Positions 44,443 to 51,700 of a stretch of 64,000 bases of DNA are shown one piece after another. Below the pieces are notes generated by a model. It saw nothing but the letters and a program-made list of their open reading frames with translations. It did no database searches and was not told the DNA's origin. Both the position numbers and the translations under genes were made by a program. The first letter of the stretch is position 1; each line of letters starts with the position of its first letter. The stretch comes from Scytonema sp. UIC 10036. GTDB lineage: Bacteria > Cyanobacteriota > Cyanobacteriia > Cyanobacteriales > Nostocaceae. The stretch lies in the NCBI RefSeq assembly GCF_009725235.1, contig NZ_WJFC01000046.1:1-64000 (forward strand). The letters are read 5' to 3'.

Positions 44443-44694
44443 ATGAACGAAATTCAAGCTAGAATCAAAACTTTCCTGTCAAAATTTTTCGGCAATCACG
44501 ATTTACAACCAGATGAAGACATTTTTGCTCTAGGTTTTGTCAATTCCATGTTTGCCATGCAACTTGTTTTATTCGTAGAGCAAGAGTTTCAGATATCTAT
44601 TGAGAATGAGGACTTAGAATTTGAAAATTTCCGGACAATAAATTCTATTACCAATTTAATAGAACACAAAACTGCTATTATTGTACAGTCATAA
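44443..44694 (+). CDS. Dedicated acyl carrier protein (FkbJ/ZmaD type)
   Basis: An 83-aa free-standing ACP. The phosphopantetheine Ser is residue 35 in FALGFVNSMFAMQLVLFVEQ, where GFVNS replaces the common GxDS. Helices 1-4 are present (NEIQARIKTFLSKFF; FENFRTINSITNLIEH). It should carry the glyceryl, then hydroxymalonyl, group during synthesis by the adjoining dehydrogenases and the FkbH-like enzyme. It would then present it to an AT. It is translationally close to both neighbours. Confidence 0.92.
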   Translation: MNEIQARIKTFLSKFFGNHDLQPDEDIFALGFVNSMFAMQLVLFVEQEFQISIENEDLEFENFRTINSITNLIEHKTAIIVQS

Positions 44695-44731
44695 AATAGA
44701 AATTGCCATTTTCTAAGGCATAAATGGTACT

Positions 44732-45916
44732 ATGAAACTAGAAATATCTGCTCAACAAAAAAACGATCAAGCTGAATTTAGAGCTTTTGTTAATCAAGAA
44801 ATATGTCCTAGTGCTGGCGAATGGGATAGGAAAGAATTTACTCCACCAGAACTAATTAAAAAAATAGCTCGACTTGGTTTTCTCGGTGCCATATTGCCCC
44901 AAGAATATGGTGGTAAAGGAATGGACATGATTACCTATGGCATACTCAACGAGGAAATTGGACGCGGATGTTCTTCGGTACGAAGTTTACTGACAGTTCA
45001 CAACATGGTTTCCCAAGCGGTGTGTAAATGGGGAAATAAATCTCAAAAAGAGTATTGGCTTCCCAAGTTTGCATCAGGAGAAATCATTGCTGCTTTTGCA
45101 TTAAGCGAACCAAATGTAGGTAGCGATGCTAAAAGTGTAGAAACAACAGCAACACTTGCTGGTGATGCTTATGTCTTAAATGGGCAAAAGAAATGGGTTA
45201 CCTATGGGCAAATAGCAGATGTCTTTTTGGTCTTTGCCAAATGCGAGGGGAAAGCAGGTGCTTTTGTAGTTGAAAAAAATAGCCCAGGACTTTCAGTAAA
45301 ACCGATGTCTGGTATTTTAGGTATAAGGGCTTCAATGACTGCAGAATTGCATTTTGATAACTGTCACGTTCCTCTAGAAAATTTAGTAGGTAAATTAGGC
45401 TTTGGATTCTCCTACATTGCTTCTTCTGCACTGGATTATGGTAGATATAGCGTAGCAACAGGTTGTGTAGGTATTGCTCAAGCTTGTTTGGAAGCTTGTG
45501 TTAAGTATACAAACGAGCGAAAACAGTTTGGTGTTTATCTTAAAGAACATCAATTAATTCGCCAAAAGATTACTCAGATGATAACTAACGTGAAAGCAGC
45601 GAGACTGTTATGTTATCAAGCTGGTTATCTCAAAGAGATTAACAATCCCAACTCAATTATAGAGACTTCTATTGCCAAGTACTTTGCATCCACAGGAGCG
45701 ACTAAAATAGCAAGTGATGCTGTACAGATTCACGGTGGTAACGGTTGTAGTAGTGAGTATCCCGTAGAAAGATATTTGCGCGACTCGAAAATTATGGAAA
45801 TTATTGAAGGTAGTACTCAAATTCAAGAAATTACTATCGCAGAATCAGGTTATCAAGATTATCTTTTATCCAATGTTCCTACTGTTAAGGAAAAGAAATT
45901 AGCAGAAAGTATTTAA
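44732..45916 (+). CDS. Acyl-CoA dehydrogenase family enzyme, extender-unit pathway (FkbI/ZmaE type)
   Basis: A 394-aa flavoprotein of the acyl-CoA dehydrogenase fold. LGFLGAILPQEYGGKGMDMI lies in the N-terminal domain. FALSEPNVGSDAKSVETTA binds flavin and substrate, and ASSALDYGRYSVATGCVGIA and ERKQFGVYLKEHQLIR belong to the C-terminal domain. QIHGGNGCSSEYPVERYLRD and IIEGSTQIQE close the active site. In FK520- and zwittermicin-type systems this class oxidises the ACP-bound aldehyde or alcohol toward hydroxymalonyl-ACP. Damaged copies of its 3' part recur at 46262 and 47258-47506. Confidence 0.92.
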   Translation: MKLEISAQQKNDQAEFRAFVNQEICPSAGEWDRKEFTPPELIKKIARLGFLGAILPQEYGGKGMDMITYGILNEEIGRGCSSVRSLLTVHNMVSQAVCKWGNKSQKEYWLPKFASGEIIAAFALSEPNVGSDAKSVETTATLAGDAYVLNGQKKWVTYGQIADVFLVFAKCEGKAGAFVVEKNSPGLSVKPMSGILGIRASMTAELHFDNCHVPLENLVGKLGFGFSYIASSALDYGRYSVATGCVGIAQACLEACVKYTNERKQFGVYLKEHQLIRQKITQMITNVKAARLLCYQAGYLKEINNPNSIIETSIAKYFASTGATKIASDAVQIHGGNGCSSEYPVERYLRDSKIMEIIEGSTQIQEITIAESGYQDYLLSNVPTVKEKKLAESI

Positions 45917-45919
45917 ATT

Positions 45920-46050
45920 ATGATTAATACTAAAGAGCAAGACGTAAATAGTAAAATAAAGATGAAAATTTGATTAAATGTGTCGTTTGAGATTTAGATA
46001 GTACTCTATGGTATGGAGTTTTGCTGGAAGATGAAAAGGTTTATTTACGA
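45920..46050 (+). pseudogene. Decayed copy of the fkbH-like 5' end
   Basis: It begins ATGATTAATACTAAAGAGCA and matches the start of the intact gene at 47510 (ATGATTAGTACTAAAGAGCA) through the HAD motif region (GTCGTTTGAGATTTAGATAG). It carries an early stop (KIKMKI*) and TGG-to-TGA damage, and similarity ends near 46050. It directly follows the intact acyl-CoA dehydrogenase gene, just as the intact fkbH follows a damaged dehydrogenase copy, which points to a past tandem duplication. Confidence 0.85.
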
Positions 46051-46261
46051 TAAAAAGATTAAACAACGATTATTTGCTTTTTTTTCTTCTGTTTAAGACA
46101 TATTCATACTTTCAATTAGAACGCCGAAATTCAAGAAATTAAGTAGAACGGTGTAAATAAACCAAATGTAATGAAAAGTAAAGTTGCCTAAAGACCTCTT
46201 CCCTTCTGCCTCCTGCCTTGTTATAACGACGATTTTTAACACCGACCTACTTGCCACCACC

Positions 46262-46308
46262 AAGTCAACAATTGAAACAGTAAATTCGACTTTGAACCAG
46301 TAATGATA
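46262..46308 (+). pseudogene. Fragment of an acyl-CoA dehydrogenase 3' end
   Basis: AAGTCAACAATTGAAACAGT ... AACCAGTAATGAT recurs, slightly altered, at 47304-47350, where it continues the ITIAES tail of the dehydrogenase. The two pieces flank the JmjC-like gene. The remaining part of 46051-46318 has no gene. Confidence 0.65.
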
Positions 46309-46318
46309 TAGGTGTTTT

Positions 46319-47254
46319 ATGAAAACTCACGCTGTTGAAAAAATTTTGAGAATCAAAAATCCTAGTAAAAAGCAATTTTTAGAGATGTGGAAGAAATATC
46401 AACCTTTTATAATTGAAGATGTCTCTACACATTGGGATGCTTGTAATAAATGGTCTAACAATTATCTTCGAGAACAATGTGGAAATAAAATAGTGTCAAT
46501 ACAGGTTCGTGATAAAGACTTTTTCTATAATGATAGAAAATTTGCTAATGGTGAAGGCTTTGTCAATAGGAAAGAAATGAAGTTTAGCGAGTACATTGAC
46601 TATATAGAAAATGAAGTTAATGGAAAAAACAATAATCATGATTTAGGATTTTATTTAGGTGAAGGACCTTTTGAAGAGTGGTTTCCTGAAATTGTTGGAG
46701 ATGTAACTTATCAAGGATACTTCAATAGGAAACCATTTGTTCAGTTTTGGTATGGTTGCTCAAGTAAAGGTCATACTTCAACTACTCCCCTTCACTTTGA
46801 CGGAATGCATAATCTTTTTGCTCAAATTAGAGGTAGAAAAAAATTGCTTTTATTTTCTCCTTCAGATTATTTGTCATTCTATCCATCTATTGAGGATAGC
46901 ACTGGATATGCACATCATAGTAAGGTACTTCCGCATCTTTATGATTTAGAATTATTTCCCAAATTTCCTTGGCAAGACAAAATAGAAGTTATACTTCAAC
47001 CGGGAGAAATACTCTACATACCAGCTTTTTGGTGGCATCATGTTACAGCAGTAGATGAAAATATATCATTATCTTTTTTTTACGATTTTAAAATTCAAGA
47101 TTTTTTCATGCAAAAAAAGCTTTTATCAACTGTTCTAAATATTGCACCTCATTATCTTTATCATGCAACCTCTTCTAAAGAAAGTTTATCGAATACTATA
47201 GCCCTAATTAAAAGTTGGATTTTACCTACGAATTTTACAGATACCCTAAAATAA
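46319..47254 (+). CDS. JmjC/cupin-like Fe(II)/2-oxoglutarate hydroxylase
   Basis: A 311-aa cupin_8/JmjC-type protein, likely an oxygenase. The iron ligands fit HxD...H: TTPLHFDGMHNLFAQIRGRK (His ~159, Asp ~161) and the distal His in LYIPAFWWHHVTAVDENISL (~239-240). KKLLLFSPSD and ILQPGEILYIP are typical core strands. The N-terminal LRIKNPSKKQFLEMWKKYQP and FIIEDVSTHW match the family entry. It lies inside the extender-unit cassette, between a dead fkbH copy and a dead dehydrogenase copy. A hydroxylation of the final lipopeptide or a tethered amino acid is plausible but inferred. It is noticeably AT-rich compared with the PKS genes. Confidence 0.88.
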   Translation: MKTHAVEKILRIKNPSKKQFLEMWKKYQPFIIEDVSTHWDACNKWSNNYLREQCGNKIVSIQVRDKDFFYNDRKFANGEGFVNRKEMKFSEYIDYIENEVNGKNNNHDLGFYLGEGPFEEWFPEIVGDVTYQGYFNRKPFVQFWYGCSSKGHTSTTPLHFDGMHNLFAQIRGRKKLLLFSPSDYLSFYPSIEDSTGYAHHSKVLPHLYDLELFPKFPWQDKIEVILQPGEILYIPAFWWHHVTAVDENISLSFFYDFKIQDFFMQKKLLSTVLNIAPHYLYHATSSKESLSNTIALIKSWILPTNFTDTLK

Positions 47255-47257
47255 GTA

Positions 47258-47506
47258 AGCAATTATGGAAGCTAGTACTCAAATTCAATAAATTACCATC
47301 GCCGAGTCAATAATTGAAATAGCAAATTCGACTTTAAACCATCAATGATGTACTTACCAGAGGAAATAAATCTTAAAAATAATATTGGCTTCCCAATTTT
47401 GCATCTGGAGAGATAATAGCTGCCTCTGAGTCAGGCTATAGAGATTATGTTCTTTCAAGCGTCTGTTTCTATAGGCTTGAAAAATAAACTAGTAGAAAGG
47501 ATTTAA
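47258..47506 (+). pseudogene. Scrambled remnant of a second acyl-CoA dehydrogenase gene
   Basis: Three pieces of the dehydrogenase are visible: GAAGCTAGTACTCAAATTCA (the STQIQ segment, with a stop after it), ATATTGGCTTCCCAATTTTG followed by CATCTGGAGAGATAATAGCT (the YWLPKFASGEIIAA segment near 45050), and GAGTCAGGCTATAGAGATTA (the ESGYQDY tail). The order and the stops show internal deletion and rearrangement. The end of the remnant provides the leader and ribosome-binding site (AAAGGA) of the intact fkbH-like gene. Confidence 0.8.
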
Positions 47507-47509
47507 GCT

Positions 47510-48580
47510 ATGATTAGTACTAAAGAGCAGGACGTAAACAGTAAACAAAAAGACAAAAAAAACATTAAATGTGTCGTTTGGGATTTAGATAATACCCTAT
47601 GGCACGGAGTTTTGCTGGAAGATGAGAAAGTCTCTCTGCGAGAAAATATAGTAAATTTGATTCAGACTTTAGATAATCGTGGTATACTACAATCTATAGC
47701 TAGTAAGAATGAACACACTGCAGCAATAGCTAAACTGGAAGAGTTTGGTTTAAAAGAGTATTTTTTATATCCACAAATAAATTGGAACTCTAAAGCTAGT
47801 TCCCTGAAAGAAATTGCTAAGTTACTGAATATTGGTCTGGATGCGATCGCCTTCATCGACGACCAATTATTTGAACTAGAAGAAGTAAAGTTTTCCTTAC
47901 CCGAAATTCTTTGTATTAACGCAGATGAGATAGGAACAATTTTAGATATGCCTGTCATGAATCCCCGGTTTATTACGGAAGATTCACAGATTAGAAGGTT
48001 GATGTATATTAGTGATATTGAGCGTCAAAATGCAGAGAAAGAATTTGTTGGCACAGCAGACGAATTTTTAGCTACTCTCAAGATGAATTTCACTATATCT
48101 TCTGCTAAAGAAGAGGATTTGCAACGTGCAGAAGAGTTAACACTAAGAACTAACCAATTGAATACAACTGGTTATACTTATTCTTACGATGAACTGAATC
48201 ATTTTCGCTCTTCAGAAAACCATAAACTGCTGATTGCCAGTCTGGAAGATAAGTATGGTAGCTATGGGAAGATAGGTTTAGTTCTGATTGAATGCCAAGC
48301 AGAAATATGGACAATCAAGTTGTTGCTGATGTCTTGTCGGGTGATGTCGAGGGGAGTTGGGACAATTATGTTGAATCATGTCATGAGGCTGGCTCAAAAC
48401 AATAATGTTCGTCTTTTAGCAGAGTTTGTATCAAATGATCGCAACAGAATGATGTACATATCTTATAAGTTTGCCGGGTTTAAGGAAATTGAGAAGAATG
48501 GCAATTTGGTAGTTTTTGAAAATGATTTAATTCGGATTCAAGATGTGCCAGGATACGTAAATTTTCAAGTGATTGATTAA
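47510..48580 (+). CDS. FkbH-like HAD-superfamily glyceryltransferase/phosphatase
   Basis: A 356-aa FkbH/OzmB-type enzyme that takes the glyceryl group from 1,3-bisphosphoglycerate, removes phosphate and loads it on the dedicated ACP. The HAD motif CVVWDLDNTLWHGVLLED lies at ~25-42 with both Asp residues of DxDxT. ILQSIASKNEHTAAIAKLEE, the IAFIDDQLFELEEVKFSLPE motif and a GNAT-like C-terminal region (TLRTNQLNTTGYTYS, SYGKIGLVLIECQAEIWTIK, SCRVMSRGVG) follow. AAAGGA lies 9-10 nt before the ATG. With the dehydrogenases and ACP upstream it completes the core of a hydroxymalonyl-ACP pathway. An O-methyltransferase for methoxymalonyl is not found here. Confidence 0.95.
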   Translation: MISTKEQDVNSKQKDKKNIKCVVWDLDNTLWHGVLLEDEKVSLRENIVNLIQTLDNRGILQSIASKNEHTAAIAKLEEFGLKEYFLYPQINWNSKASSLKEIAKLLNIGLDAIAFIDDQLFELEEVKFSLPEILCINADEIGTILDMPVMNPRFITEDSQIRRLMYISDIERQNAEKEFVGTADEFLATLKMNFTISSAKEEDLQRAEELTLRTNQLNTTGYTYSYDELNHFRSSENHKLLIASLEDKYGSYGKIGLVLIECQAEIWTIKLLLMSCRVMSRGVGTIMLNHVMRLAQNNNVRLLAEFVSNDRNRMMYISYKFAGFKEIEKNGNLVVFENDLIRIQDVPGYVNFQVID

Positions 48581-48722
48581 GCTATTATATTGAATTCAAT
48601 TTTCTCTGAAGATCCGCTGAATTTTGGTGAAACGAACCACAGAAGCCAGAAAACACAGATGGAAAGAGCAGATAATGATTTAGAGTCAATAGTTTGAAGT
48701 TAAGAAAAGCAATAAAGGTTTA

Positions 48723-51700
48723 ATGATTATGAATAAGCAAGATGAAATTGATAAAAATTATGAGTTAATGGAGGGAGTTGCTATTATCGGGATTGCGGGG
48801 CGTTTTCCTGGAGCCATCAGCGTAGAGTCTTTTTGGCAGAATTTACAAGATGGGGTGGAGTCATTATCTTTATTTACAGATGAAGAGTTAATTGCTGCTG
48901 GTGTACCTGCAGCGTTGGTAAATGATAGTAATTATGTGAAAGTTGGTGGTATTTTAGATAATATCGATTTATTTGATGCTGGATTTTTTGATTTGAATCC
49001 GAAAGAAGCGGAAGTCACAGATCCTCAACATCGCCTGTTTTTGGAATGCGCTTGGTCGGCTTTAGAAAATGCTGGTTATGACTCAACTAAGTGTGAAAGC
49101 AGGATTGGTGTTTATGCTGGTGCTAGCTTAAATAACTATTTCTCTTTTGATTTAAATCACGACCAATTAGGGTCTGGGGAATCATACCAAAAGTTGATTG
49201 GTAATGATAAAGGATTTCTCTCAACTCGTGTTTCTTATAAATTAAATCTTACAGGTCCAAGTATTACAGTTCAAACGGCTTGTTCTACATCATTAGTTGC
49301 TACTACCCTCGCATACCAAAGTTTGCAGAATTATCAATGCGATATGGCTTTGGCTGGAGGGGTTTCCATTCGATTGCCACAAAAAACTGGTTATTTGCAT
49401 GAACCAGGAGGGCCACTATCACCTGATGGTCATTGTCATGCTTTTGATGCCAAAGCACAGGGAACGACCATTGGTAATGGTGTAGGAGTTGTTGTTCTCA
49501 AACGAGTTAAAGATGCGATCGCTTCGGGTGATTGCATATATGCTGTGATTAAAGGTGCGGCTATCAATAACGATGGTGCGATGAAAGTTGGCTATACAGC
49601 GCCTAGCGTCGATGGACAAGCAGAAGCGATCGCCGAAGCGGTAATGCTAGCAGAGGTAGAACCGGAAACAATCAGCTATATTGAAGCCCACGGTAGCGGT
49701 ACAGCTTTGGGCGACCCGATAGAAATTGCCGCGCTGACCAAAGTTTTTCGTGCCAGTACTGAGAAAAAGAATTTCTGTGCTGTTGGTTCAGTCAAAACCA
49801 ATATTGGTCATTTAGATGCAGCAGCTGGAATTGCAGGATTAATCAAGACTGCTCTGGCTCTAAAACATCAATTGATTCCACCAAGCTTAAACTTTGAGCA
49901 GCCCAATCCTGAAATTGATTTTGCTAATAGTCCTTTTTATGTCAACACAAAGCTAACGGAATGGAAGAGCTCAACTCCACGTCGTGCTGGTGTTAGCTCT
50001 TTGGGAATGGGGGGAACAAATGCCCATATAGTTATGGAAGAAGCCCCAACACTTCCAGCTTCTAGTCCTTCTCGTCCTTGGCAATTGTTGGTACTCTCTG
50101 CAAAAACCGAGTCTGCGTTAGCAACTGCTACGCAAAATCTTAGCCAACATCTGACGCTACATCCCGATATTAATCTTGCAGATGTCGCTTATACTTTACA
50201 AATCGGACGCAGAGACTTTAGTCATCGGCGAATATTGATTTGCTCTGATGTCCAAGACGCAATTCGGGGATTGAATCAATCAACCTCACAACAAGCTGTA
50301 ACTCAATTGCAAGAGTCAGGAACTCGCTCCGTTGCTTTCATCTTTCCTGGGGTAAATGCGTTGTATGCAGATATGGGCAGAGAACTCTACGAAACTGAGT
50401 CAGTGTTTCGCGCCCAGGTAGAACGGTGCTGTCTCATATTAAGACCACATCTAGAGTTAGATTTGCAATCCGTAATTTATCCTAACGAATCTGATAAGGA
50501 AACCGCACTAGAGAAACTCCAACAAACTTGCTTTGCTCAAAGCGCACTGTTTGTCATTGAGTATGCCTTGGCTCAATTATGGATGTCGTGGGGTATTTCG
50601 CCTCAAGCAATGATTGGACACGGTATCGGAGAATACGTTGCTGCTACTTTAGCCGGAGTTTTTTCTCTTGAAGATGCCTTGGCACTAGTGGCGAATGAGT
50701 TTTCCACTGAGTTGTTACAAAAAGTTCAACTCAATCCTCCGACAATTCCATTTATATCTAATGTTAGTGGAACTTGGATTACTCAAGCTGAAGCAACAGA
50801 CCCTAAATATTGGGTACAACCACAGCAACCAGCACATTTTAATGAAAGAATTACCGAGTTACTCAAAGACAGTCAGCGAATTCTACTAGAAGTTGGTTGT
50901 GGAGAGACTTTGAGTACTGAAGAATTGACTATACTAACCTCAATACCCCATCCTCACGAGCAGCATTCAGATGTAGCATTTTTACTCAATACCTTGGGTC
51001 AACTTTGGATGATGGGAATCAAGATTGATTGGTCAGGTTTTTACGCCAATGAATACCGTCATCGCCTCCCCTTACCAACCTATCCTTTTGAGCGTCAGCG
51101 TTATTGGCTGGGGCCAAATCGAAATACAACTATAGCAATCAAGTTGCAAGAAACCTTAGAGTTAGGCAAACAACCAGATATTGCTGATTGGTTCTATATT
51201 CCTCGCTGGAAACAGTCCACACCTATTCAGCTTTTCCAAAAGGAAAAACTGATAGAACAAAAATCATGTTGGTTGGTGTTCGTCAATAGCTATGGAATAG
51301 GAACAGAGGTTGCCGAAAGTCTCAAACAACAGGGTCAGGATGTGATTACCGTCAAGATTGCAGATAATTTTGCCAAACTTGGTGAGTGTGCATATGCAAT
51401 TAATCCCCAACAAAGGGATGATTATGATGCCCTGCTTCAAGCACTACAACGACAGAATTGGACTCCACAGGGAATAGCCCATTTTTGGAGCGTTACTCCC
51501 AGCGGTGCTTCATCTGTTCAAGAGCTATGTGAAGAAACACAGTTACAATTACGGTATCAATTTTTTGAAGATTGTCAAAACCTTGGTTTTTACAGCCTAC
51601 TGTTTTTGACACAGGCCTTGGTGAAGCAGAATATAACCGACTCAATCAAGCTGATGGTTGTCACCAGCAATATACATGATGTAACAGGCGGTGAGAATTT

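Noticed and set aside
45920..46050. Start of a functional small gene after the dehydrogenase
   Set aside because: It is a damaged copy of the fkbH-like 5' end with early stop codons.
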